Assembly (NCBI GenBank): GCA_943329075.2
Contig: CALQCM020000024.1
Span: 1-63,984, forward strand
Direction of reading: 5' to 3'
Origin: Chitinophaga pinensis
GTDB taxonomy: Bacteria; Pseudomonadota; Gammaproteobacteria; Burkholderiales; SG8-41
DNA: 63,984 nucleotides
Of the stretch, positions 9,016 through 17,654 are shown piece by piece; position 1 is the first letter of the stretch, and each line of letters opens with the position of its first letter. The notes under the pieces were generated by a model. It was not told the origin of the DNA, searched no databases, and worked only from the letters and a program-made list of their open reading frames with translations. Made by a program: the position numbers and the translations under genes.

Positions 9016-9909
9016 ATGGACATGGATAGAGTAGCCCCCGGACTCGAACGGCTCGTCGACAAAGACGCGCCGCTGGACCGGATTTCGTATGGCACCACGT
9101 TTGCCGAAGGGCCGGTGTGGGACCGCCGCAACAAACAGTTGTTCTGGGTGGACATCATCGGCAACACCATCTGGAAGTGGAAACCCGGCGTCGGCCGCGA
9201 AGTGGTGCTGCGGCCGTCGGGACACGCCAACGGCATGACCTTCGACAAAGAGGGCCGCCTCGTTGTCGCCGGCTGGTCGCTGCGCACGATCTGGCGTTTT
9301 GAACACGACGGCAGCATCACGACCATTGCCAGCAATTACAAGGGCAAGAAGTTCAACAGCCCTAACGACATTGTCGTGCATTCGAGCGGTGCGACCTACT
9401 GGACGGATTCCGCCGGTGGGCTGGTGATTCCCGGTATGGTGGCCGAGGACTGCCAGCGTTATCTCGACGTGCAGGGCGTGTTCCGCCTTTCACCCGACGG
9501 CAAGAAGGTTACGCTGCCGATTGCGGATTGCACCTATCCGAACGGTCTGTGTTTTTCGCCCGACGAAAAAATTCTCTACGTCAACGACAGCCGGCTGGGC
9601 CTCATCCGCGCCTTCAGGATGAACGAAGACGGCAGCTGCGGTCCGGGCAAGCTTTTCCACACCATGCAGGGCGACGAGGCGGGTGTCGCCGATGGCATGA
9701 AATGCGATGTCGAGGGCAACGTCTATTGCACCGGCCCGAACGGCGTGCACATCATCGATCCGAAGGGGCGCCTGCTTGGGCGTCTGAAGGTTCCCGGCCA
9801 CAGCACGAACATGGCGTGGGGTGATGACGACTGGTGTTCGCTCTATGTGACGACTTATAACTCGGTATATCGCACGCGGGTGAAAGTGCCCGGCGTGGCG
9901 GTGTGGTAA
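9016..9909 (+). CDS. SMP-30/gluconolactonase family protein, canonical metal site (pair 2, A')
   Basis: This 297-residue paralogue of the protein at 6050 shares, for example, NTIWKWKPGVGREVVLRPSG. It keeps the Glu of FAEGPVWD, the Asn of YPNGLCFSPDE and the Asp of VADGMKCDVEGN. AAGGAG precedes ATG 9016. Together with the next gene it repeats the A-B order of the first pair, so a two-gene block was probably duplicated. A distinct but related lactone is the likely substrate. Confidence 0.88.
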   Translation: MDMDRVAPGLERLVDKDAPLDRISYGTTFAEGPVWDRRNKQLFWVDIIGNTIWKWKPGVGREVVLRPSGHANGMTFDKEGRLVVAGWSLRTIWRFEHDGSITTIASNYKGKKFNSPNDIVVHSSGATYWTDSAGGLVIPGMVAEDCQRYLDVQGVFRLSPDGKKVTLPIADCTYPNGLCFSPDEKILYVNDSRLGLIRAFRMNEDGSCGPGKLFHTMQGDEAGVADGMKCDVEGNVYCTGPNGVHIIDPKGRLLGRLKVPGHSTNMAWGDDDWCSLYVTTYNSVYRTRVKVPGVAVW

Positions 9910-9926
9910 CGCGAAGGCAGACGACA

Positions 9927-10823
9927 ATGACCTGGAAATTTGAAAAAGTGGCAGGCCCTTACAAAGGGCCCAACAGCGGACTGGCGTGGGATGGCGGCGG
10001 CATGTTGTTCAGCCTCGTCGAAGAGGGGCGCATCCTGCGCTTCGATCCGAAGGCGAAAAAGACGACCGAGTTCCGCAAGTATACAAACCGCATCACCGGC
10101 CTGGGCTTCGGCCCCAAGGGCGAACTCTACGGCGGGCAGGAAGGCGGACGCCGCGTCATCGAGTTTTTGTCCGACGGCTCGGCACGGCCGCTGGGCACGC
10201 GTATCGACGGGCGCCTCCATAACTTTCCGAACGACCTGACCGTCGATGCGAAAGGGCGCATCTGGTTTGCCGATCCGCACAGCACGATCTACGCCTTCGG
10301 GCCGCAGATTTTTCCGCAGCTCGAGCACGCCTCGGTACTGCGTCTCGAACGCGATGAACGCCGCGCCTGGACCATCAAGCGCATTACCTTTGATACGGCG
10401 GCACCGCGCGCGGTGGCGCTGTCGGCGGACGAAAAAACACTCTATGTGGCCGAAGGCGATAACAAGAGTGCATCGCGCGAATTGCGTGCCTATCCGGTGA
10501 AGGACGACGGCAGCGTCGGACCCCACAGGGTTCTGCACGTGTTCGGCAGCGATCACCAGGGCGCGCATCGCGGCATCGAGGGCATGTGTCTGGACAGCGA
10601 CGGCAACATCATCGCCTGCGCCGGTTCGAAACACGCCGGCCCCGGTCCGCTGGTGTATGTGATTTCGCCGGCCGGCATGGTGCTCGCAACGCATAGGGTG
10701 CCCGGTGATCTGCCGGTGCGCTGCGCGTTTGGCGACAACGATCTGTCCAGCCTGTACGTGACGACGGGCGAGGGCATGCTCTATCGCGCCAAAGCAACGG
10801 GGCGCCGCGGCATTAAACGTTAA
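9927..10823 (+). CDS. SMP-30-like beta-propeller lacking canonical ligands (pair 2, B')
   Basis: This 298-residue paralogue of the gene at 6969 starts MTWKFEKVAGPYKG, 17 bp after its A' partner. It shows the same loss of the EGPVW Glu (SGLAWDGG) and of the PNGL Asn (RAVALSADEK). Pair 2 retains PNDL where pair 1 has QPVD. The ATG at 9927 was preferred to an in-frame GTG at 9903 that overlaps the upstream gene. Conservation of the altered site in both copies argues that the B-type is functional, not decaying. Confidence 0.82.
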   Translation: MTWKFEKVAGPYKGPNSGLAWDGGGMLFSLVEEGRILRFDPKAKKTTEFRKYTNRITGLGFGPKGELYGGQEGGRRVIEFLSDGSARPLGTRIDGRLHNFPNDLTVDAKGRIWFADPHSTIYAFGPQIFPQLEHASVLRLERDERRAWTIKRITFDTAAPRAVALSADEKTLYVAEGDNKSASRELRAYPVKDDGSVGPHRVLHVFGSDHQGAHRGIEGMCLDSDGNIIACAGSKHAGPGPLVYVISPAGMVLATHRVPGDLPVRCAFGDNDLSSLYVTTGEGMLYRAKATGRRGIKR

Positions 10824-10854
10824 GTTGAAATCATAGAGTGGTCCAAATCAAAAA

Positions 10855-10979
10855 CGTCATCCCCGCCAAAGCGGGTATCCCCTTCCCCCGCCTGCGGGGG
10901 AAGGCAGGATAGGGGCATTGGGCGTTTGCATCCGCGACAATGGAATAATCCTGGGCTCCCGCCTTCGCGGGAGCGACGG
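10855..10979. repeat. Composite CGTCATCCCCGC inverted-repeat element (copy 1)
   Basis: The left end CGTCATCCCCGCCAAAGCGG and right end CTCCCGCCTTCGCGGGAGCG are each small palindromes and together form terminal inverted repeats. An internal palindrome of CCTTCCCCCGC and GCGGGGGAAGG lies at 10881-10904. It is related to elements at 12004 and 19566 and resembles dRS3-like repeats of betaproteobacteria. Confidence 0.65.
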
Positions 10980-10995
10980 TGTGAGAGGCGAAGCC

Positions 10996-11970
10996 ATGAT
11001 TAGCAGTTGGATATTGAACGCCGCGGTCGCGGCAACCTGCGCTACCGCGGTGATCGCACAGGCGGCCTCCGTGGATGACGCGAAATCATTTCCCAACCGG
11101 CCGATGCGCATCATCGTCGGTCCGGGGCCGGATATCGTCGGCCGGCTGGTCGGCCAGAAACTGACCGAGGCCTGGGGGCAGCAGGTGATCGTCGAAACCC
11201 GTCCCGGCGGCGGAGGGGCGATTGCCGGCGAGATGGTGGCGAAGGCCACGCCCGACGGCTACACCCTGCTGCTGTCGAGTGCGGCATACACGATCAATGC
11301 GGTGATGCAGCCGGGTTCCTTCGATCTGGTGAAGGAGTTTTCGCCGGTGGTGTTCTGCGCCTCGGCGCCCTTTGTATTGCTGGTGCACGCCTCGGTACCG
11401 GCTAAAACAGTGCAGGAACTCGTGGCGCTGGCAAAAGCCAAACCAGGCTCCTTGTACTATTCCTCCTCGGGCAACGGCACGCCGCCGCATCTGGCCGGAG
11501 AACTGTTCAAATCGATGGCGGGCGTGAACATCGTGCACGTGCCTTACAAAAATGCCGCACCCGCGCTGATCGATGTGGTGGCAGGGCAGGTGCAGATGAT
11601 GTTTGCCATCACCTCGATCGGCTTGCCGCAGGCGCAGATTGGCAAGGTGCGCGGGCTGGGCGTTTCCAGCGCGCAGCGCACACCGCTGGCACCGGCGCTG
11701 CCGACGCTCGCCGAATCCGGCTTGCCCGGCTACGAAGTGATAGGCTGGAACGGCCTCATCGCCCCGGCCGGCACGCCGCGTGCCATCGTCGCCAAGATCA
11801 ATGCCGAGGCCTCGCGCGCGCTCAAGCAGCCGGATCTGATGCAACGTTTGTCCGGCGCCTACTATGACAGCGCGGCGGCCAACACGCCGGAAGAATTCGC
11901 GACCTATATCCGCCAGGAAATCGCGAAGTGGGCGAAGCTGGTGAAGGAAACCGGCGCCAAAGTCGATTGA
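10996..11970 (+). CDS. Bug-family periplasmic receptor with shortened GPGPD loop
   Basis: This is a 324-residue receptor, closest in the window to the first gene. Both have the sequence IVGPGPD in place of the usual IVPFAPGGGTD, followed by WGQQV and a P-rich glycine turn. The signal peptide ends around VIAQAA. The start at 10996 follows GAGAGGCGA. The longer frame reaching 10918 runs through the repeat and was rejected. It is bracketed by two repeat elements, so it is probably its own transcription unit. Confidence 0.9.
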   Translation: MISSWILNAAVAATCATAVIAQAASVDDAKSFPNRPMRIIVGPGPDIVGRLVGQKLTEAWGQQVIVETRPGGGGAIAGEMVAKATPDGYTLLLSSAAYTINAVMQPGSFDLVKEFSPVVFCASAPFVLLVHASVPAKTVQELVALAKAKPGSLYYSSSGNGTPPHLAGELFKSMAGVNIVHVPYKNAAPALIDVVAGQVQMMFAITSIGLPQAQIGKVRGLGVSSAQRTPLAPALPTLAESGLPGYEVIGWNGLIAPAGTPRAIVAKINAEASRALKQPDLMQRLSGAYYDSAAANTPEEFATYIRQEIAKWAKLVKETGAKVD

Positions 11971-12003
11971 CGGGGCGTTGAAAATGATACGCCTTCGTTA
12001 ATG

Positions 12004-12093
12004 CCGTCATTCCCGCGCAAGCGGGAATCCAGTATGTCATTGCCTGCATTGAGGGCTAAAATTCGCGGGCTCCCGCTTGCGCGGGAGCGACGG
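12004..12093. repeat. Composite GTCATTCCCGC inverted-repeat element (copy 2)
   Basis: CCGTCATTCCCGCGCAAGCG on the left and CTCCCGCTTGCGCGGGAGCG on the right form paired palindromes about 90 bp end to end. The element lies between the Bug gene and the CobW-type gene. Confidence 0.7.
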
Positions 12094-12146
12094 GCGTTTT
12101 TTCGTGGCGGGCAAGAACAGCACTGAATTTCTGAGAGGTCAGCAGC

Positions 12147-13187
12147 ATGGCAACCAGCACCAGCAGCGGACGCGACCTACTGCGCAGCCGCATTCCATTG
12201 ACGGTCATCACGGGTTTTCTCGGCAGCGGCAAGACCACGCTGCTCAATGCATTGCTGGCGACGCCGCAGGCGGCGAACACGGCGGTCATCATCAACGAAT
12301 ACGGCGAGGTCGGCGTCGACCACGACCTGGTGCAGAACATCGCCGAATCGGTGACGCTGCTCGACAACGGCTGCGTCTGCTGCGTGGTGCGCGGCGACCT
12401 TGAGACTGCATTGCGTGAAATGTTTCTGGCGCGGCGTGCCGGCCAGATGGCCAATTTTGAGCGCGTCATTCTTGAAACGACCGGGCTCGCCGATCCGGCG
12501 CCGGTGATGCAGGCGATCAGCAATGACGCCACACTCACCGAGCTGTACCGGCTGGATGGCGTGATCACGCTGGTTGACGGTGCGCAGGGCTCGACGCAAC
12601 TGACGCACACGGTCGAGGCGGTGAAACAGGCGGCCGTGGCTGACCGCATTGTCATCACCAAATCGGATCTCGCCGACAAAGCGACGATCGACACGCTGAT
12701 TGCGGAACTCAAGGATATCAACCCGACGGCAGGTATCACCTGTGCCGACAAGGGCGTGGTCGCGCCCGACCTGTTGCTGTCGGTGGGCATCGACCGCGCG
12801 CGCATCGCGCCGGAAGTGGTGGACCGCTGGCTGGGGCCGGCGGATGCAGCTCATGAGCATGAACATCACGCACACGGCCACACGCACAATATCGTCACCT
12901 TCACGCTGTGGTTCGACAAACCGTTCAAACGGTCGACCTTCGAGCGCTGCGTCGAGCTGCTGACCTCGCTGCGCGGTGCCGACCTGCTGCGTGTCAAAGG
13001 CCTCGTCAATGTCGAAGATGAGGCGGGCCCGGTGGTGATTCAGGGGGTGCAGCATCTGTTTCATCCGCCGGTAACGCTGGCCGAATGGCCGAGCGCTGAG
13101 CGACGTTCGCGGCTGGTCTTCATCACACGCGGCATCCAGCGCGAGACCATCGCCAACCTGTTCGCCGCGGTCACTGCGCTGGGCTAA
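12147..13187 (+). CDS. CobW/COG0523-family GTPase (metallochaperone)
   Basis: This 346-residue G3E GTPase has Walker A GFLGSGKTT at residues 23-31. The metal-binding CVCC motif is at residues 76-79, LETTGLADP is switch-like, and TKSD is the guanine-specificity motif. A His-rich stretch (HEHEHHAHGHTH) begins near residue 236, followed by the CobW C-terminal domain. These proteins deliver zinc or other metals to client enzymes using GTP. The position between two Bug genes and downstream of metal-dependent lactonases and cupins suggests a client in this cluster, but that is inference. The Bug gene at 13193 starts 5 bp after its stop. Confidence 0.92.
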   Translation: MATSTSSGRDLLRSRIPLTVITGFLGSGKTTLLNALLATPQAANTAVIINEYGEVGVDHDLVQNIAESVTLLDNGCVCCVVRGDLETALREMFLARRAGQMANFERVILETTGLADPAPVMQAISNDATLTELYRLDGVITLVDGAQGSTQLTHTVEAVKQAAVADRIVITKSDLADKATIDTLIAELKDINPTAGITCADKGVVAPDLLLSVGIDRARIAPEVVDRWLGPADAAHEHEHHAHGHTHNIVTFTLWFDKPFKRSTFERCVELLTSLRGADLLRVKGLVNVEDEAGPVVIQGVQHLFHPPVTLAEWPSAERRSRLVFITRGIQRETIANLFAAVTALG

Positions 13188-13192
13188 GGCGG

Positions 13193-14149
13193 ATGCGCGC
13201 GGCGGTTTCGTTGCTTCTGGTGGCGACCGTCATGCCGGCGGTGGTGTCGGCACAGACGTTTCCGGCGAAGTCGATCCGCATCATCGTGCCTTTCACGCCG
13301 GGCGGCCCCAACGATATCCTGGCGCGCATGATCGGCCAGCGTTACACCGCGGCATGGGGACAGCAGACCGTCGTCGATAACCGCCCCGGTGGCGGCACCG
13401 TGATCGGCACCGACATTGTTGCCAAGGCGCCGGCTGACGGCCACACGCTGCTGATGGTGTCGACGAGCCACGCGGCCAATCCCAGCCTGATGCCGAAACT
13501 GCCCTTCGATACGCTGCGCGATTTTGTTGCGGTCGGGCAGGCGGTATCTTCGCCCAATGTGCTGGTGGTGCATCCGTCTGTGCCGGCGCAGACGACCGGC
13601 GATTTGATCGCAATTGCGAAGGCGCGACCGGGGCAGATTACTTTTGCTTCCGGCGGCAGCGGCGCGGCGACGCATCTCGCGGGTGAGTTGCTGAAAATCA
13701 TGGCCGGCGTCGAGATGACGCATATCCCCTATAAAGGCGCGGGGCCGGCGACCATCGATTTGATCAGCGGGCAGGTGACCTGGATGTTCGGCACCATCCT
13801 GCCGACCATTCCGCATGTGCGCGCCGGCAAACTGCGCGCACTCGCCGTCAGCGGCAAACAACGTGCCGCGGTGTTGCCCGAGGTGCCGACGGTGGCCGAG
13901 CAGGTGGCGGGCTTTGAGGCGAGTTCCTGGTATGGCGTGTTCGCGCCGGCCGGCACGCCGGCGGACGTCATCGCAAAACTGAATCAGGAAATGGTGCGCG
14001 CCCTGACGCCGCCTGAAGTGCGCCAGCGGCTGGCCATTGAAGGCACCGAAGTCGTCGCCGGCAATCCGGAAGAGTTTATGAACCTGTTCCGTGCAGAAGT
14101 GGCGAAATGGGCGCGCGTCGTCAAACAGGCGGGGATCCGGCTCGAGTGA
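13193..14149 (+). CDS. Bug-family periplasmic receptor
   Basis: This 318-residue receptor has a signal peptide ending AVVSA|QTF and an almost canonical loop, FTPGGPNDILARM. NRPGGGTVIGTD and ADGHTLLMV follow. The start is only 5 bp after the CobW stop and has no independent strong Shine-Dalgarno, so translation is probably coupled to the GTPase gene. It is followed 43 bp later by cytochrome b561. Confidence 0.9.
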   Translation: MRAAVSLLLVATVMPAVVSAQTFPAKSIRIIVPFTPGGPNDILARMIGQRYTAAWGQQTVVDNRPGGGTVIGTDIVAKAPADGHTLLMVSTSHAANPSLMPKLPFDTLRDFVAVGQAVSSPNVLVVHPSVPAQTTGDLIAIAKARPGQITFASGGSGAATHLAGELLKIMAGVEMTHIPYKGAGPATIDLISGQVTWMFGTILPTIPHVRAGKLRALAVSGKQRAAVLPEVPTVAEQVAGFEASSWYGVFAPAGTPADVIAKLNQEMVRALTPPEVRQRLAIEGTEVVAGNPEEFMNLFRAEVAKWARVVKQAGIRLE

Positions 14150-14192
14150 ACGGACACGGCAGAATCGGTCGCCTTGACCGGGGGAGCATGCA

Positions 14193-14744
14193 ATGAGCAT
14201 AGGACTGAGAAATTCCGCAACACAATGGGGCGCGCTGGCGAAGAGTTTCCACTGGGCGGGGGCCGCGCTGACGATATTTCTGCTTGCGTTCGGCTGGTGG
14301 ATGATCCATCTCGGCGAACGTGCCGAGCGCCTGGCGAACTTTGGTATTCACGCTGGTATCGGCTATGACCTGCTGCTATTAATTGCGCTGCGCCTGTGCT
14401 GGCGTGCGATCGATCGCGGCCCGGCGTTGCCGGCGGATTTTCTGCGCTGGGAACGCGCGGCGACCCATCTGGGACACACGCTGCTCTATGTTCTGCTGCT
14501 TGCGGTGTCGGTGACCGGCTGGCTGATCGTCAGCAGCGCGCGACGGCCGATCGACGCCTCTTTGCTGGGATTCATTCCGGTGCCGTTACTGGAGCGTGCC
14601 GGCGACAAGGCTTTTCACGATCTCGCCGAAGACATTCACCGCGTTTTGTCCTACACGCTGCTGGTCCTGGTGATAGTGCACGTGGTGGCGGCACTGCGTC
14701 ATCATTACGTGAAGAAGAACGACATTCTGCGCCGCATGATGTAA
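14193..14744 (+). CDS. Cytochrome b561 family membrane protein
   Basis: This 183-residue integral membrane protein has four hydrophobic segments, near residues 20-38, 50-66, 95-112 and 153-170. It has the paired histidines of the family: H20 in KSFHW, HAG near 53, and HR and HVV/RHH in the last helix. Such proteins hold two b hemes and pass electrons across the inner membrane, often as ubiquinol:acceptor carriers. GGGGGAGC precedes the ATG. A shared terminator separates it from the convergent NIPSNAP gene. Confidence 0.88.
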   Translation: MSIGLRNSATQWGALAKSFHWAGAALTIFLLAFGWWMIHLGERAERLANFGIHAGIGYDLLLLIALRLCWRAIDRGPALPADFLRWERAATHLGHTLLYVLLLAVSVTGWLIVSSARRPIDASLLGFIPVPLLERAGDKAFHDLAEDIHRVLSYTLLVLVIVHVVAALRHHYVKKNDILRRMM

Positions 14745-14746
14745 TG

Positions 14747-14788
14747 CAAAACGGCCGCGCCACGCAGGTTATGCGTTGCGCGGCCGTC
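14747..14788 (-). terminator. Intrinsic terminator between convergent genes
   Basis: ACGGCCGCGC and GCGCGGCCGT form a perfect 10-bp stem with an inner ACGCA/TGCGT stem. On the minus strand it ends in TTTTGC, giving a classical terminator for the NIPSNAP gene. On the plus strand it may also stop cytochrome b561 transcripts. Confidence 0.75.
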
Positions 14789-14805
14789 GTGCGGTCAGGC
14801 CCGCC

Positions 14806-15444
14806 TTATTGCATCGGCGAGAACGCTGCCGGCAGCATGATCTTGTTTTCCTGCGCGAGCAGGCGGTAGGCGCGGCCGCCTTCCTTCTTGGCCTTGGCCG
14901 ACGGCGGCCAGTTGCCGGTGGCGACCATTTTCTTGCGCGTCTCGTCGCGCTGGTTGAGGTCTTTGTAGGGCCAGATGTGCACAAATTTGTTGAGGCCGCC
15001 CAATTCCGAATACCAGATGGCGCCGACCGGCGTCACCTTGACGCGTTCCTCAATGGCGTTTTCCCAGGCCTTCATGATCACCGGCAGTTCGCCCGCTTCA
15101 TAGGTGTAGGTGCGCATTTCGTAGAAAGGACCGAGATTGCCCGGCTTCAGTTCCGGCGAGATCGCAAACGGAATGAAGATGTCGGATTTCTGTTCGAGCA
15201 GGAATTCACCGATCTTCGGCGGCCACACGCCGCGCTTGATCGCCTCGGCGCGGATCTGTTCGCGTTCGGCGAGATCTTTGTACGGCCAGACGTGGATGAT
15301 CTGGTTGAGCGGACCGATTTCGGTGTGCCAGAACGCCGCCATCGGCGACAACGCCTTGCGCGCCTCGTAGGCTTCGCCGAAACGTTTCTCGACTTCGGGC
15401 ACGCTGCCGGGCTTGCAGTTATAGGTTCTGACTTCGTAAATCAT
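14806..15444 (-). CDS. NIPSNAP-family protein with two domains
   Basis: This is a 212-residue protein of two tandem ferredoxin-like NIPSNAP domains. The first begins MIYEVRTYNCKPGSVPEVE and the second begins FYEMRTYTYEAGELPVIMKA. Each ends with a version of HVWPYKDL or HIWPYKDL followed by ER or QR. ATG 15444 follows AGAGGACAG and matches the domain start; an 18-residue upstream extension was discarded. It is divergent from the Bug gene at 15620. NIPSNAP proteins are dimeric alpha/beta barrels, often next to degradation enzymes, but with no common reaction known. Confidence 0.88.
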   Translation of the reverse strand: MIYEVRTYNCKPGSVPEVEKRFGEAYEARKALSPMAAFWHTEIGPLNQIIHVWPYKDLAEREQIRAEAIKRGVWPPKIGEFLLEQKSDIFIPFAISPELKPGNLGPFYEMRTYTYEAGELPVIMKAWENAIEERVKVTPVGAIWYSELGGLNKFVHIWPYKDLNQRDETRKKMVATGNWPPSAKAKKEGGRAYRLLAQENKIMLPAAFSPMQ

Positions 15445-15619
15445 GATCTGTCCTCTCTGGTTGACGCTTGATGAATGAACTGCAGGTTGAGAATTCATGT
15501 TCCCGCCGGCCGCACCCGGTATTGCGTGCAGTGGCGGCGGGGAAGCGGTAATCTATCCTGAATCCAGAATCTTGAACAGTGATGAACTGGAAAAGACGAT
15601 ATCCACGCGAGGAGGGTTT

Positions 15620-16594
15620 ATGAGGAACGATTCGATCACGCTGGCGGTGACGCTGGCCGCTGCGGTGCTGGTGGTTGCATTGCCCGCCGGGGCGCAACGC
15701 TATCCGGTGAAGCCGATCAGAATGGTGATCGGTTACGCGCCCGGCGGCGGCACCGATATCATGGGCCGTCTGATCGCGCAGCAGATCACTGAAGCGACCG
15801 GCCAGCAGGTCATTGTCGAGAACCGTGCCGGCGCCGCGCAGAACGTGGCGGCCGAATATTTCATCCGCCAGCCGGCCGATGGCTACAACCTGTTCATGAG
15901 TTCGGCGGCACTCGGCGTCAACGTCAGCCTTTATCCGAAACTCAATTACGACGCGGTGAAGGACTTCGTGCCGGTTGCATTGTTTGCCACCAGCCCGAAC
16001 CTGCTGCTGGTGCATCCTTCCTATCCGGCGAAAACCGTGCGCGAGTTCATTGCGGTGGCGAAAAAAAATCCGGGCAAACTGAATTTTTCTTCGTCGGGCA
16101 GCGGCAGCACGCAACATCTTTCCGGCGAAATGTTGAAGCTCATGCTGGGCGTCGACATGACGCACATCCCATACAAGGGCAGCGCGCCGTCGATGACGGC
16201 GCTGGCCAGCGGCGAGGTCGATTTTTCGTTCAACAATATTCCGGCCTCACAGCCGTTGATGACGCCGGGCCGCATCCACGCGCTGGCTATTACCAGTGCA
16301 AAACGTTCGCCACTGCTGCCGCAACTGCCAACCATGGTCGAAGGCGGACTGCCGGGGTTTGTCACCGAAACCTGGTACGGGGTTTTGTTTCCGGCCGGCA
16401 CGCCGGACGACATCGTCAATACGATGAACGCCGTGGTAGTCAAAGCCGTGCAGAAGGAGGAATTTCGCGCGAGGCTGGCGCAACTGGGTGCCGATCCGAT
16501 TGCCGATTCGCCGGATTACTTTCGCAAGGCGCTGGCGTCGGAAATCGAGCGTTGGGGGAAAGTGGTGCGCGCCTCGAAGGCGAAGCCGGAGTAA
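15620..16594 (+). CDS. Bug-family periplasmic receptor
   Basis: This 324-residue receptor has the start at 15620 after GAGGAGGG and a signal peptide ending ALPAGA|QRY. YAPGGGTDIMGRL is the canonical ligand loop. NRAGAAQNVAAE, the dipeptide region PYKGSAP and the C-terminal DSPDYFRKAL fit the family. The gene stands alone between the NIPSNAP gene and a promoter region. Its ligand is probably a carboxylate. Confidence 0.92.
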   Translation: MRNDSITLAVTLAAAVLVVALPAGAQRYPVKPIRMVIGYAPGGGTDIMGRLIAQQITEATGQQVIVENRAGAAQNVAAEYFIRQPADGYNLFMSSAALGVNVSLYPKLNYDAVKDFVPVALFATSPNLLLVHPSYPAKTVREFIAVAKKNPGKLNFSSSGSGSTQHLSGEMLKLMLGVDMTHIPYKGSAPSMTALASGEVDFSFNNIPASQPLMTPGRIHALAITSAKRSPLLPQLPTMVEGGLPGFVTETWYGVLFPAGTPDDIVNTMNAVVVKAVQKEEFRARLAQLGADPIADSPDYFRKALASEIERWGKVVRASKAKPE

Positions 16595-16670
16595 ACGCCG
16601 CGCATGTTTATGCAGGGAATTTCGGCGTTTTTAAACCTGCGTCAATTGTCGCCGGCAAGCGCAGCGGCGC

Positions 16671-16699
16671 TTGGAAGCTGAGCGGCCCGCCGGTATAAT
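16671..16699 (+). promoter_or_regulatory. Sigma70-type promoter for the racemase-lyase operon
   Basis: TTGGAA (16671-16676) and a perfect TATAAT (16694-16699) are spaced by 17 bp. The start codon at 16857 lies about 150 bp downstream, leaving a long leader with no recognised riboswitch. This is the best promoter match I saw in the window. Confidence 0.65.
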
Positions 16700-16856
16700 T
16701 CAGGCTGAATTTCCGCTGGTAAATCAGGCACGGGAAGCAACTGTGCCAGCGTCCGGCGACCGGACAAATCCCACGGCATTCTGAAATGCGTTCGCTGCAG
16801 GCGCGGCGGCCCGTTACGGCGTCGTGTTCGCCGCATCATCAATCGAGAGGAGCATC

Positions 16857-17654
16857 ATGAAGATCTGGTGGCAGAGCAGCACCCCCATTCACCGTTTGCA
16901 CGATTACCGCAATGCGCTGACCGCGCACCTGGACAGCGTCAAACGGCCCGATACTGAAATTCATATCAACGGCGTCGATGACGGCTCGATGGACCTGCAT
17001 TACAACGCGGTGGTTGCCATCAACAGCTACGGCCCGGGCGGTGTCTTGAACAAGATCATGCAGGCCGCAGACCAGGGCTACGATGCGGTTGCCATCGGCT
17101 GCTTTCTTGATCCGGCGATGCAGGAAGCGCGCGAAGTGGTGCCGATTCCGGTGATGGGCCTCGGCGAAGCGTCGATGCTGGCCGCCTGCATGTACGGCGC
17201 GAAGTTTTCCGGTGTGGCTTTCCACAAGAAGCAGTCGCAGTACTACGACCGCAAGGCCTTTGAATACGGCTTGAAAGATCGCCACGTGCCGTTCGGCGAT
17301 CTCGGCATCGATTTCAATGAGGTGCAGAAGGGCTTCACCGATCCGGGTGCAATGACCGAACGTTTCGTCAAGGAATGCAAACGGCTGGCCGCGCAGGGTG
17401 CAGAAGTCATTCTTGCCGCCTGTGCGACGGTCAACTCGATCATCCGCCGCGAGAAGATCAATGAAGTCGACGGCGTGCTGATCATGGATTGCAACGCCGT
17501 ACTGCTGAAAACGGCCGAAGGCATGGGCGATCTCTACAAGTCGATCGGCCTGCAGGCGAGCCGTCGTTTGCTCTATTCCGGCCCGCAGAAGAAATCACTC
17601 GACGACTGGCGCAAGCTCTACAACTTCCGTTCCAGCGCGCAACTCAAGCCATGA
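16857..17654 (+). CDS. Asp/Glu (hydantoin) racemase family protein
   Basis: This is a 265-residue protein with the two catalytic cysteines of the aspartate/glutamate racemase fold. Cys82 is in AIGCFLDPAMQEAREVVPIP and Cys189 in LAACATVNS. Both spacing and context match hydantoin racemases, although maleate-isomerase-like or decarboxylase activities occur in the same superfamily. AGAGGAGC precedes ATG 16857. The stop overlaps the start of the following Bug gene, so receptor and racemase are made together. The substrate may be a chiral acid or hydantoin taken up via that receptor. Confidence 0.85.
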   Translation: MKIWWQSSTPIHRLHDYRNALTAHLDSVKRPDTEIHINGVDDGSMDLHYNAVVAINSYGPGGVLNKIMQAADQGYDAVAIGCFLDPAMQEAREVVPIPVMGLGEASMLAACMYGAKFSGVAFHKKQSQYYDRKAFEYGLKDRHVPFGDLGIDFNEVQKGFTDPGAMTERFVKECKRLAAQGAEVILAACATVNSIIRREKINEVDGVLIMDCNAVLLKTAEGMGDLYKSIGLQASRRLLYSGPQKKSLDDWRKLYNFRSSAQLKP

